Assembly: GCF_003119115.1 (NCBI RefSeq) | Contig: NZ_CP022367.1 | Span: 571,001 to 635,000 of the forward strand | Length of the DNA: 64,000 nt | DNA from: Azospirillum sp. TSH58 | GTDB lineage: Bacteria; Pseudomonadota; Alphaproteobacteria; Azospirillales; Azospirillaceae | Reading direction: 5' to 3' | Shown here: piece by piece, positions 1 to 7,451 of the stretch | How positions within the stretch are numbered: the stretch's first letter is position 1 | Layout: the number at the start of each line of letters is the position of its first letter | Notes under the pieces: generated by a model | What the model was told of the DNA's origin: nothing | The model's input: only the letters and a program-made list of their open reading frames with translations | Databases searched by the model: none | Position numbers and translations under genes: made by a program

Positions 1-2
1 CC

Positions 3-839
3 GACGATCTGGTGGAACTGGCGGCGGCGCTGGCGCGAGCCTTCCTGGAGCTTCGGCAGACCCTGGCCGAACCGCCGCGGCGCATGGCCGGGCTGGTCAA
101 GGCGCTGGGGGTGGAGGCGCTGCGGGAGCGGGTGGCGGGGATGCTGACCGGCCCCCACCCTTCCCATGCTGCGCATGGGCCCCTTCCCTCCCCCGCCGGG
201 CAGGGGAGGGAGCTTTCTCCCCCGCGAACCTCATTCCCTCCCCCGCCCAGCGGGGGAGGGTCAGGGTGGGGGCAAACGCCGCCCACCCGACATTTCCTCG
301 GCCACCAACCCTCCTGGCCCCAACCCTCCTGGCTCGGCGTCGCCTTCCCCTTCGGCCGCCTCGACTGCGACCGGCTGGAAGCGCTGGCCGCCCTCACCCA
401 CGAGATCCGCATCACCCCCTGGCGCGCCCTGCTGCTGGCCGCCCCGCAGGACGGCGCCGCTGAACGAGCAACCGCCCTCGGCGGCATCCTCGACCACCAG
501 GACATCCGCCTGAAGCTCACCGCCTGCAGCGGCGTCACCGGCTGCGACGTCGGCACCACCGACACACACGCCGACGGCCTCGCCATCGCGGCGCGCGCGG
601 CGGGCTTGCTGGAGGCGGTGCGGATGGTGCATGTCTCCGGCTGCCCGAAGGGCTGCGCCCATCCCGGTGTGGCCGATGTCACGCTCACCGCGCGGGAAGG
701 CGTCTACGACGTCGCGCTGAACGCCGCACCCGGCGGCACGCCCTGGCGGTCCGGCCTGACACCCGACGCCGCCGTAACCGCCGTTGCCTCTTTGTCTGGC
801 GCCGATCTGTCTGTTGAGGAGTTGTCCCGTGTCCGCTGA
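3..839 (+). CDS. cobG: Precorrin-3B synthase CobG, C-terminal part (5' end outside window)
   Basis: This is the C-terminal part of the oxygen-dependent monooxygenase that converts precorrin-3A to precorrin-3B in aerobic B12 synthesis. The reading frame is open to the left window edge, so the gene begins upstream; the GTG at 12 is internal. The sulfite/nitrite-reductase type Fe-S/siroheme cysteines are visible as TACSGVTGC followed about 55 residues later by GCPKGCAHP. Between these conserved parts and the upstream helix the frame runs through a 123-bp GC-rich palindromic element (151-273), which encodes a low-complexity Pro/Gly/Ser segment not expected in this family. The stop codon overlaps the cobH start. 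The family call is firm because of the cysteine motifs and the downstream cobHIJ order; whether the insertion leaves the enzyme active cannot be judged from sequence. Confidence 0.9.
   Translation, partial: DDLVELAAALARAFLELRQTLAEPPRRMAGLVKALGVEALRERVAGMLTGPHPSHAAHGPLPSPAGQGRELSPPRTSFPPPPSGGGSGWGQTPPTRHFLGHQPSWPQPSWLGVAFPFGRLDCDRLEALAALTHEIRITPWRALLLAAPQDGAAERATALGGILDHQDIRLKLTACSGVTGCDVGTTDTHADGLAIAARAAGLLEAVRMVHVSGCPKGCAHPGVADVTLTAREGVYDVALNAAPGGTPWRSGLTPDAAVTAVASLSGADLSVEELSRVR
151..273. repeat. GC-rich palindromic element inserted in frame in cobG
   Basis: An 11-bp perfect inverted repeat (GCCCCCACCCT at 151-161, AGGGTGGGGGC at 263-273) encloses two smaller palindromes, CCCTCCCC/GGGGAGGG at 186-210 and CCCTCCCCCG/CGGGGGAGGG at 236-260. 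The length is 123 bp, exactly 41 codons, and it contains no in-frame stop. Elements with the same CCCTCCCC...GGGGAGGG core occur in non-coding DNA at 3011-3093 and 27528-27560, with a variant at 6261-6300. A short direct repeat of CCAACCCTCCTGGC follows at about 304-332. Confidence 0.75.
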
Positions 840-1470
840 GCCGCTTTACGACTACATCCGCGATGGAGCGGCCATCTACCGCCAGTCCTTCGCCACCATC
901 CGGGCGGAGGCCGACCTGTCGGGCATCCCCGACGACCTGAAGCCGGTGGCGGTGCGCGTCATCCACGCCTGCGGCATGGTGGACGCGGCCAGGGATCTGA
1001 TGTTCTCCCCCGACGTGGGAACGGCGGCGCGGGCGGCTCTGCGCGGCGGGGCGGCGATCCTCTGCGACAGCGAGATGGTCGCCCACGGCATCACGCGGGC
1101 GCGCCTGCCGGCCGACAACCCCGTCGTCTGCACGCTGCGCGACCCGGCGGTGCCGGAGCTTGCCAGACAGGTCGAGAACACCCGCTCCGCCGCCGCGCTG
1201 GAGCTGTGGGCGCCCCGGCTGGCCGGGTCCGTCGTCGCCATCGGCAACGCGCCGACCGCCCTGTTCAAGCTGCTGGAGATGATCCGCGACGGCGCGCCGA
1301 AGCCGGCGGCGGTGCTGGGCTTCCCCGTGGGCTTCGTCGGTGCGGCGGAAAGCAAGGACGCGCTGGCCGAGGCGCCCTTCGGCCTGCCCTTCCTGGCGAT
1401 CAAGGGCCGGCGCGGCGGCAGCGCCATGGCGGCGGCGGCGGTCAACGCCCTGGCGAGCGACGTGGAATGA
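829..1470 (+). CDS. cobH: Precorrin-8X methylmutase CobH
   Basis: CobH moves the C11 methyl group to C12, turning precorrin-8X into hydrogenobyrinic acid. The 213-residue product has the usual family length. The segment VRVIHACGMVDAARDL holds the histidine that acts as general acid in this family, and the C-terminal part has the conserved FPVGFVGAAESK and IKGRRGGSAMAAA motifs. I take GTG 829 as start: it gives MSAEPLYDYIRDG, matching the usual N-terminus, and it overlaps the cobG stop by 11 nt. The further upstream codons in this frame lie within cobG and are unlikely starts. The TGA overlaps the cobI ATG. Confidence 0.95.
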   Translation: MSAEPLYDYIRDGAAIYRQSFATIRAEADLSGIPDDLKPVAVRVIHACGMVDAARDLMFSPDVGTAARAALRGGAAILCDSEMVAHGITRARLPADNPVVCTLRDPAVPELARQVENTRSAAALELWAPRLAGSVVAIGNAPTALFKLLEMIRDGAPKPAAVLGFPVGFVGAAESKDALAEAPFGLPFLAIKGRRGGSAMAAAAVNALASDVE

Positions 1471-2219
1471 GCAACGAACCCCAAAGCACCGGCATCTCCA
1501 CCGGCACCCTCTACGGCGTCAGCGTCGGCCCCGGCGACCCGGACCTGATGACCGTACGCGCCATGCGCACCATCGGCGCCTGCCCGGTGGTCGCCTATTT
1601 TTGCAAGCGCGGCACATCCGGTCAGGCCCGGCGCATCGCCGACGGCTGCATCACGGCGGAGCACATTGAGCTGCCAATGGTCTATCCGGTGACGGTCGAG
1701 CTGCCGCCGAGCCACCCCGACTATGGCCGCCAGATCGAGGCCTTCTTCGACGAGTCCGCCGAGCGGCTGGCCGAGCATCTCGCCGCCGGGCGCTCCATCG
1801 CCGCGCTGAACGAGGGTGACGCCTTCTTCTACGGCAGCTTCATGCATCTGTTCCTGCGGCTGGCCTCGCGCTTCCCGACGGAGGTGGTGCCGGGCGTGAC
1901 CTCGATGATGTGCAGCGCCTCGCTGCTGCCGCGCCCGCTGACCCTGCGCGACGACGTTCTGTCGGTCATTCCCGGCACGCTGGGGGAGGAGGCGCTCCTG
2001 CGCGCGCTGCGCAACGCCGACGCCGCGGTCATCATGAAGCTGGGCCAGAACCTGCCGAAGGTCCGCCGCGCCGTGGAGGCCGCCGGGCTGGCCGACCGCG
2101 CCTGGTACATCGAGCGGGCAAGCATGGCGGAGCAGCGCGTCATGCCCTTCCGCGAGGCGCCGGAGACGGCCCCCTACTTCTCGCAGATCGTCATCCCCGG
2201 CGAAGGGCTGCGGCGATGA
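1467..2219 (+). CDS. cobI: Precorrin-2 C20-methyltransferase CobI
   Basis: A SAM-dependent tetrapyrrole methylase that methylates precorrin-2 at C20 to give precorrin-3A. The N-terminal glycine-rich loop GVSVGPGDPDLMTVRA and the SAM-site motif LNEGDAFFYGSF are those of the CobI/CbiL branch, as is the VVPGVTSM segment. The product is 250 residues, typical for the family. The ATG overlaps the cobH stop (ATGA) and the TGA overlaps the cobJ ATG, so translation is probably coupled along cobG-H-I-J. Confidence 0.95.
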   Translation: MSNEPQSTGISTGTLYGVSVGPGDPDLMTVRAMRTIGACPVVAYFCKRGTSGQARRIADGCITAEHIELPMVYPVTVELPPSHPDYGRQIEAFFDESAERLAEHLAAGRSIAALNEGDAFFYGSFMHLFLRLASRFPTEVVPGVTSMMCSASLLPRPLTLRDDVLSVIPGTLGEEALLRALRNADAAVIMKLGQNLPKVRRAVEAAGLADRAWYIERASMAEQRVMPFREAPETAPYFSQIVIPGEGLRR

Positions 2220-2995
2220 CCGCCGATCCCCAGGCCGGATGGCTGAAGGTCGTCGGGCTCGGCCCCGGCACCGAGGATTGGCTGACGCCGGAGGCCCGGC
2301 GCGATCTGGCGGAGGCGACCGACCTCGTCGGCTATTTCCCCTATGTGGACCGCGTCCCGCCCGGTCCGCAGGTGCGCCACGCCTCCGACAACCGGGTGGA
2401 GCTGGACCGCGCCCGCCACGCCCTGCAACTGGCCGCGGAAGGCCGCCGGGTGGCGGTGGTGTCGGGCGGCGACCCCGGCATCTTCGCCATGGCCGCCGCG
2501 GTGTTCGAGGCGCTGGACGATCCGGCGGCACCCGCGGCGTGGCACCGCGTGCCGCTGTCGGTCGATCCCGGCATTTCCGCGATGCAGGCGGCGGCGGCGC
2601 GGGCCGGCGCACCGCTCGGCCATGATTTCTGCGCCATCTCGCTGTCCGACAATCTGAAGCCGTGGGAGGTGGTGCTGAAACGCCTGCGCTTGGCGGCGGA
2701 GGCGGATTTCGTCATCGCGCTTTACAACCCGATCAGCCGCGCCCGCCCATGGCAGCTCGGCGCCGCCTTCGACGCGCTGCGCGACCTCCGCCCGGCCGAG
2801 ACGCCGGTGATCCTCGCCCAGGCGGTCGGCCGCCCCGACGAGGCGCTGACGGTCACCACGCTGGGCGCCGTGGACGCGGCGCAGGCCGACATGCGGACCT
2901 GCGTCATCATCGGCGCCTCGCACAGCCGGCTGGTGCCGCGCGACGGTGCGCAGCCGTGGGTCTACACGCCGCGCAGCTATGCGGTGCGGGGGTGA
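2216..2995 (+). CDS. cobJ: Precorrin-3B C17-methyltransferase CobJ
   Basis: CobJ methylates C17 and drives ring contraction, producing precorrin-4 from the CobG product. The 259-residue protein starts with VVGLGPGTEDWLT and carries the methylase motif VVSGGDPGIFAMA, plus SLSDNLKPWEVVLKRL and LYNPISRARPWQL, which are distinctive for CobJ/CbiH. It is the last gene of the cobG-J run and ends about 100 nt before the stop of the convergent cobK, with a GC-rich palindromic element filling the gap. Confidence 0.95.
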   Translation: MTADPQAGWLKVVGLGPGTEDWLTPEARRDLAEATDLVGYFPYVDRVPPGPQVRHASDNRVELDRARHALQLAAEGRRVAVVSGGDPGIFAMAAAVFEALDDPAAPAAWHRVPLSVDPGISAMQAAAARAGAPLGHDFCAISLSDNLKPWEVVLKRLRLAAEADFVIALYNPISRARPWQLGAAFDALRDLRPAETPVILAQAVGRPDEALTVTTLGAVDAAQADMRTCVIIGASHSRLVPRDGAQPWVYTPRSYAVRG

Positions 2996-3010
2996 GGACG
3001 GTGTCGAAAC

Positions 3011-3093
3011 GGGCCCCCTCCCTAACCCTCCCCCGCTGCGCAGGGGAGGGGATCTCCTCCCCCTGCGCAGCGGGGGGAGGTCGGGAGGGGGGC
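3011..3093. repeat. GC-rich palindromic element between convergent cobJ and cobK
   Basis: Two inverted copies of a CCCTCCCCCGCTGCGCAGGG-type unit (about 3026-3050 and 3055-3080) are enclosed by imperfect outer arms (GCCCCCTCCC near 3013, GGGAGGGGGGC near 3083). The element fills the space between two converging stop codons, so as RNA it could fold from either strand and act as a terminator or 3'-end stabiliser. No T-tract follows, so a classical intrinsic terminator is not evident. It shares its core with the element inside cobG. Confidence 0.65.
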
Positions 3094-3834
3094 TCAACTG
3101 CCGAATGCCTCCAACCACGCCAACGCCGCCGCCGCTGCGTGCACTTCGGCCACGCCATTACCCTTTGGGCGCTCGACCATCACCACCGGAATGCCCCGGC
3201 GGCGCGCGGCCTCCAGCTTCGCCTCGGTCGCGGTGCCGCCGCTGTTCTTGCTGACGACGACCTCCACCCGATGCTTCTCCAGCAAGGCGGTCTCCCCCTC
3301 CAGCGTGAAGGGGCCGCGATCGAGGATCAGGCGGTGGTCCGGCAGGTTCGGCACCGGTTCCGGCGGGTCGACGGCGCGGATCAGGTAGCGCTTGTCCGGC
3401 ACCGCCTCGAAGGCCGCGACCTCCTGCCGGCCGATGGTCAGGAAGACGGTCCCGCCGAGCGGGCGCAGCGCCTCGGCGGCGGCATCCATGTCCGGCACGC
3501 CGATCCAGCGGTCGCCCTCGCCCGGTTCCCAGGGCTTGCGGGTCAGCACCAGCAGCGGCACGCCCACCCGCGCGCAGGCCGCCGCGGCGTTGGCGGAGAT
3601 CTGGTCGGCGAAGGGATGCGTGGCGTCCACCACAGCGCCGATGCCGTTCCCGACGAGATGCGCCGCCAGCCCGTCCACCCCGCCGAAGCCGCCGATGCGG
3701 GTCGGCAGGGGCGGCAGCACCGGCTGCTTGGTGCGCCCGGCCAGCGACACCGCCGCGTCGATGCGCGGGTGGCCGCTCAGCAGGCGGGCCAGCGCCGTCG
3801 CTTCGGTGGTGCCGCCCAGAATCAGCGCCTTCAT
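3094..3834 (-). CDS. cobK: Precorrin-6A reductase CobK
   Basis: CobK is the NADPH-dependent reductase that converts precorrin-6A to dihydroprecorrin-6 (precorrin-6B). The 246-residue product begins MKALILGGTTEATALARLL, the family's N-terminal nucleotide-binding turn, and has the hallmark VVDATHPFADQISANA and the C-terminal VVSKNSGGTATEAKLEAA. The ATG at 3834 is chosen because the conserved N-terminus starts exactly there; upstream codons in the frame run antisense into cobL. It is divergent from cobL with only 23 nt between start codons. Confidence 0.94.
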   Translation of the reverse strand: MKALILGGTTEATALARLLSGHPRIDAAVSLAGRTKQPVLPPLPTRIGGFGGVDGLAAHLVGNGIGAVVDATHPFADQISANAAAACARVGVPLLVLTRKPWEPGEGDRWIGVPDMDAAAEALRPLGGTVFLTIGRQEVAAFEAVPDKRYLIRAVDPPEPVPNLPDHRLILDRGPFTLEGETALLEKHRVEVVVSKNSGGTATEAKLEAARRRGIPVVMVERPKGNGVAEVHAAAAALAWLEAFGS

Positions 3835-3857
3835 GCTTGTCCTCCCTGGAGAACCCC

Positions 3858-5084
3858 ATGAATAGCACGGCCGTGGGGCGTTGGCTGAGCGTCGTCGGCA
3901 TCGGCGAGGACGGGTGGGACAGTCTGTCACCCGCCGCCCGCGCGCTGGTCGAAGGCGCGGACCTGCTGGCCGGCGGCGCCCGCCATCTGGCGCTGGTGCC
4001 GGAAAGCGCCGGACAGGAGCGACTGCCCTGGCCCTCCCCCCTGTCGGACGCCTATCCCGCCCTGCTGGCCCGGCGCGGCCAACGGGTCTGCGTGCTGGCA
4101 AGCGGCGACCCGTCCTGGTACGGCATCGGCGCCACCCTGTCGAAACTCGTTCCGGTTGAAGAATTGTCGATCGTTCCGGCCCCGTCATCCTTCAGCCTCG
4201 CCGCCGCCCGCCTGGGCTGGCCGCTGCAGGAGTGCGGCACCCTGACCGTGCACGGACGCCCGCTGGAGCTGGTCGTTCCGCATCTGCAACCGGGCGGGCG
4301 GCTGCTGGTTCTGTGCTGGGACGGAACGACTCCGGCCAAGCTGGCGGCGCTGCTGGCGGCGCGCGGCTTCGGCCCGTCGCGCCTGACCGCCCTGGAATCC
4401 ATGGGCGGACCGCGCGAACGCTGCATCGTTGCGACGGCGGACGAGTGGCCGGCGGAGCGCGTGGCCGACCTGAACACGCTGGCGGTGGAGTGCGTCGCCG
4501 CCCCCGGCGCCCGCGCCCTGCCCCGCACGCCCGGCCTGCCCGACGACTGGTTCGAGCATGACGGCCAGATCACCAAGCGGGAAATCCGCGCCGTCACCCT
4601 GTCCTGGCTGGCCCCGCGCCGCGGCGAGCTGCTGTGGGACGTCGGCGCCGGCTCCGGCTCCATCGGCGTCGAATGGATGCTGAGCGACCCGACGAACCGC
4701 GCCATCGCCGTGGAACACAAGGCCGACCGCGCCGCCCGCATCCCCGCCAACGCCGCCGCCTTCGGCGTTCCCGGCCTGGAGCTGGTGCGCGGCAAGGCCC
4801 CGGAGGCGCTGAGCGGCTTGCCGGCGCCGGACGCCGTGTTCATCGGCGGCGGGCTGACCAACGACGGGGTGCTGGACGCCTGCTGGTCGGCGCTGAAGCC
4901 CGGCGGGCGGATCGTCGCCAACGCCGTGACGCTGGAAAGCGAGGCCATGCTGATCGCCACCCACAAGCGGCTGGGCGGGCAACTGTCGCAGATCGCCGTC
5001 AGCCGGGCCGCCCCCATCGGCGGCTTCACCGGCTGGCGCCCGCTGATGCCGGTCACGCTGTGGCTGGCGGAGAAGCCGCTGTGA
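3858..5084 (+). CDS. cobL: Precorrin-6Y C5,15-methyltransferase (decarboxylating) CobL
   Basis: A two-domain enzyme that methylates C5 and C15 and decarboxylates the acetate side chain of dihydroprecorrin-6 to give precorrin-8X. The N-terminal half (to about residue 200) is a CbiE-type tetrapyrrole methylase (LSVVGIGEDGWDSL, VLASGDPSWYGIG); the C-terminal half is a CbiT-type Rossmann methyltransferase with SAM motif LLWDVGAGSGSIGVEWM and VFIGGGLTNDGV. At 408 residues it matches fused CobL. ATG 3858 is preferred over the TTG at 3837 because GGAGA sits 5-6 nt upstream. The TGA overlaps the cobE GTG. Confidence 0.95.
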   Translation: MNSTAVGRWLSVVGIGEDGWDSLSPAARALVEGADLLAGGARHLALVPESAGQERLPWPSPLSDAYPALLARRGQRVCVLASGDPSWYGIGATLSKLVPVEELSIVPAPSSFSLAAARLGWPLQECGTLTVHGRPLELVVPHLQPGGRLLVLCWDGTTPAKLAALLAARGFGPSRLTALESMGGPRERCIVATADEWPAERVADLNTLAVECVAAPGARALPRTPGLPDDWFEHDGQITKREIRAVTLSWLAPRRGELLWDVGAGSGSIGVEWMLSDPTNRAIAVEHKADRAARIPANAAAFGVPGLELVRGKAPEALSGLPAPDAVFIGGGLTNDGVLDACWSALKPGGRIVANAVTLESEAMLIATHKRLGGQLSQIAVSRAAPIGGFTGWRPLMPVTLWLAEKPL

Positions 5085-5491
5085 CGGCGGACCGCGTCAT
5101 CGCGGCGGGCATCGGCTGCCGCACGGGCTGCCCCGGCGACGAGATCGCCGGGCTGCTCCGCGCCGCCTTCGAAGAGGCCGCGCTGGACGAGGCCGCGCGC
5201 CGCACCGTGCGACTGGCGGCACCGATGCGCAAGCGCAACGAGGCCGGGGTGGCGGAGGCGGCGCGGCGGCTCGCCCTGCCCCTTCAATTTGTTGACGATT
5301 CAGCGTTGGCTGCGGCGCAGGACCGGACACGGACCCGCTCCAGCCGCGTCGAGGCCGCCGTGGGCGTCGCCTCGGTCGCGGAGGCCGCCGCCCTGGCCGC
5401 CGCCGGGCCGGGCTCCAGCCTTCTGCTGTCGCGCCGTTCCACCCCGCGCGCCACCTGCGCGCTGGCGATTTCCAGGGAAGTTTCCGCATGA
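5081..5491 (+). CDS. cobE: Cobalamin biosynthesis protein CobE (CbiG C-terminal-like)
   Basis: A 136-residue protein corresponding to the C-terminal domain of CbiG. CobE is needed for aerobic corrin synthesis, but its precise step is less well defined than its neighbours'; a role in binding or handing over intermediates is usually suggested. Seen here are the family features IAAGIGCRTGCPGDEI at the N-terminus, a middle VGVASVAEAAAL segment, and a small C-terminal sheet region. The GTG start overlaps the cobL stop (GTGA) and the TGA overlaps the cobM ATG. Confidence 0.88.
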   Translation: MTADRVIAAGIGCRTGCPGDEIAGLLRAAFEEAALDEAARRTVRLAAPMRKRNEAGVAEAARRLALPLQFVDDSALAAAQDRTRTRSSRVEAAVGVASVAEAAALAAAGPGSSLLLSRRSTPRATCALAISREVSA

Positions 5492-6249
5492 CCGTGCATT
5501 TCATCGGCGCCGGACCGGGCGCGCCCGACCTGCTGACCCTGCGCGGGCGCGACCTGATCGCGTCCTGCCCGGTCTGCCTCTACGCCGGGTCCCTGGTGCC
5601 GAGGGAGATCATCGCCCACGCCCCGCCGGGCGCCCGGATCGTCGACACCGCCCCGCTGACGCTCGACCAGATCGTCGCCGAGTTCAAGGCGGCGCACGCG
5701 GCCGGGCAGGACGTGGCGCGGCTGCATTCCGGCGACCTGTCGGTCTACAGCGCGCTCGGCGAGCAGACGCGGGCGCTGCGGGAGCTGGGCATCCCCTACA
5801 ACATCACGCCCGGCGTGCCGGCCTTCGCGGCCGCGTCGGCCGCGCTGGGGCGGGAACTGACCCTGCCGGAGGTCAGCCAGACGCTGATTTTGACACGGAC
5901 GGAAGGCCGCGCCTCGGCCATGCCGGCGAACGAGACGCTGGAGGTGCTGGGGCGGTCGGGCGCCACGCTGGCCATCCACCTGTCGATCCACGTCATCGAC
6001 CGGGTGGTGGAGCGGCTGACCCCGCTCTACGGCGCGGAATGCCCGGCGGCGGTGGTCTACCGGGCGAGCTGGCCGGAGGAGCGGGTGCTGCGCGGCACGC
6101 TGGCCGACATCGCCGCCCAGGTGGCGGACTCGCCGATGGAGCGCACCGCCCTGATCCTGGTCGGCCCGGCGCTGGGGGTGGAGGATTTCCGGTGCAGCGC
6201 GCTCTACGACGGGTCGCACGTGCGCCGCTACCGGGGGCTGGGCGAGTGA
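5488..6249 (+). CDS. cobM: Precorrin-4 C11-methyltransferase CobM
   Basis: This SAM-dependent tetrapyrrole methylase methylates C11 of precorrin-4 to give precorrin-5. The product of 253 residues begins VHFIGAGPGAPDLLTLRG and has the CobM/CbiF hallmarks CLYAGSLVPREI, RLHSGDLSVYSALGEQ and NITPGVPAFAAASAALG. It is the last gene of the cobL-cobE-cobM overlapping trio. The stop lies 53 nt from the stop of convergent cbiD, with a palindromic GC-rich element between them. Confidence 0.95.
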   Translation: MTVHFIGAGPGAPDLLTLRGRDLIASCPVCLYAGSLVPREIIAHAPPGARIVDTAPLTLDQIVAEFKAAHAAGQDVARLHSGDLSVYSALGEQTRALRELGIPYNITPGVPAFAAASAALGRELTLPEVSQTLILTRTEGRASAMPANETLEVLGRSGATLAIHLSIHVIDRVVERLTPLYGAECPAAVVYRASWPEERVLRGTLADIAAQVADSPMERTALILVGPALGVEDFRCSALYDGSHVRRYRGLGE

Positions 6250-6260
6250 GGGATTCTTGC

Positions 6261-6300
6261 ACCCCCCCTCACCCTAGCCCTCTCCCCGGGGGGGAGAGGG
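6261..6300. repeat. GC-rich palindrome between convergent cobM and cbiD
   Basis: A perfect 10-bp dyad, CCCTCTCCCC at 6278-6287 and GGGGAGAGGG at 6291-6300 with a 3-nt loop, lies between the two converging stop codons. It resembles the core of the elements at 151-273, 3011-3093 and 27528-27560, but with CTCTCC in place of CTCCCC. It could form a hairpin on either transcript; no T-tract follows on either strand. Confidence 0.6.
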
Positions 6301-6302
6301 GA

Positions 6303-7451
6303 TCAAGGTCCCGCCCATCCGGAACCGCCGACGATGTTGCCCTGGCGGTCGGTGACCAGCACCTCGACAGCCACGGGGGCGCCGTCGAGCGTGTCCAGCG
6401 CCGTGCGCTGGGCCAGCGCCGCCACGCGGTCGGCCAGCGGCAGGCCGGCCTCCTTGGCAATGGCCAGGACGTGCGCGGCGGTGTTGGCGTTGCGGGCCTC
6501 CGCCACGCAGTCCGGGGCGGCGCCCAGCTCGGCCATGCGGTCGGCCAGCCAGTCGAGATCGACGCTGCCGCGCTTGGAATGCAGGTCGAGCAGGCCTCGC
6601 GCCAGCTTGCCGAACTTGGCGAAGCCGCCGCACAGGGTCAGGCGCGGGATCGGGTGACGGCGCAGATACTTCAGCGTGCCCCCGGCGAAGTCGCCCATGT
6701 CGAGCAGCGCATGCTCCGGCAGGCCGTAGCGCGCGGTGACCGCCTTTTCCGAGGTGTCGCCGGTGCAGGCCGCGACATGGCCCAGCCCGGCTGCCCGCGC
6801 CACATCGACGCCGCGCTGGATCGAAGCGATCCAAGCCGCACAGGAATAGGGCACGACGATCCCCGTCGTCCCCAGGATCGACAGGCCGCCGAGGATGCCC
6901 AGCCGAGGGTTCATGGTGCGGCGGGCCAGCGCCTCCCCGTTCTCCACCGAGATTTCGACAACGACGTCCGGGGCCTCGCCGGCCAACGCGGCGGCCTCCG
7001 CGACCGCCCGGCGGATCATGGCGCGGGGCACCGGGTTGATGGCGGGCTCGCCGACCGGGACCGGCAGGCCGGGGCGGGTCACCGTGCCCACCCCCTCGCC
7101 CGCGCGGAAGACCACGCCCTGGCCGGGTTCGCCGCGGCTGACGCGGGCGCGGATCAGCGCGCCGTGGGTGACGTCCGGGTCGTCGCCGGCGTCCTTGACC
7201 ACGCCCGCCGCCGCCCAGCCGTCGCCGCGATCCGTCCAGGCGAGCGCGAAGGCTGGCGTTTGGCCGCCGGGCAGGGTTACCGTCACCGGATCGGGGAAAT
7301 CGCCGGAGAACAGCGCCCCGCAGGCCGCCCGCGTCGCGGCGGTGGCGCAAGCGCCCGTCGTCCAGCCCCGCCGCAGTGTCCTGCCGTCGCCGGTCCCGTC
7401 GCCGCCGACCTCGCCGTCCACACCGTTTTCCGTCGCTGAGTGCTCGTCCAT
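6303..7451 (-). CDS. cbiD: Cobalt-precorrin-5B C1-methyltransferase CbiD
   Basis: CbiD methylates C1 and is normally part of the anaerobic (cobalt-early) pathway, where it takes the place of CobF. The 382-residue product has the signature LRRGWTTGACATAA, GILGGLSILGTTGIV, PYSCAAWIASI and ACTGDTSEKAV. ATG 7451 gives a 26-residue leader before the conserved core; GTG at about 7421 is an alternative start. The ATG shares a CATG palindrome with the cobA ATG on the other strand, so the two genes diverge with overlapping start codons. Its presence beside cobG without a visible cobF suggests it supplies the C1 methyl in an otherwise aerobic set. Confidence 0.93.
   Translation of the reverse strand: MDEHSATENGVDGEVGGDGTGDGRTLRRGWTTGACATAATRAACGALFSGDFPDPVTVTLPGGQTPAFALAWTDRGDGWAAAGVVKDAGDDPDVTHGALIRARVSRGEPGQGVVFRAGEGVGTVTRPGLPVPVGEPAINPVPRAMIRRAVAEAAALAGEAPDVVVEISVENGEALARRTMNPRLGILGGLSILGTTGIVVPYSCAAWIASIQRGVDVARAAGLGHVAACTGDTSEKAVTARYGLPEHALLDMGDFAGGTLKYLRRHPIPRLTLCGGFAKFGKLARGLLDLHSKRGSVDLDWLADRMAELGAAPDCVAEARNANTAAHVLAIAKEAGLPLADRVAALAQRTALDTLDGAPVAVEVLVTDRQGNIVGGSGWAGP

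Noticed and set aside
876..2612. Minus-strand frame of 578 codons over cobH-cobI-cobJ
   Set aside because: It opposes three genes with intact signature motifs and has no recognisable domain.
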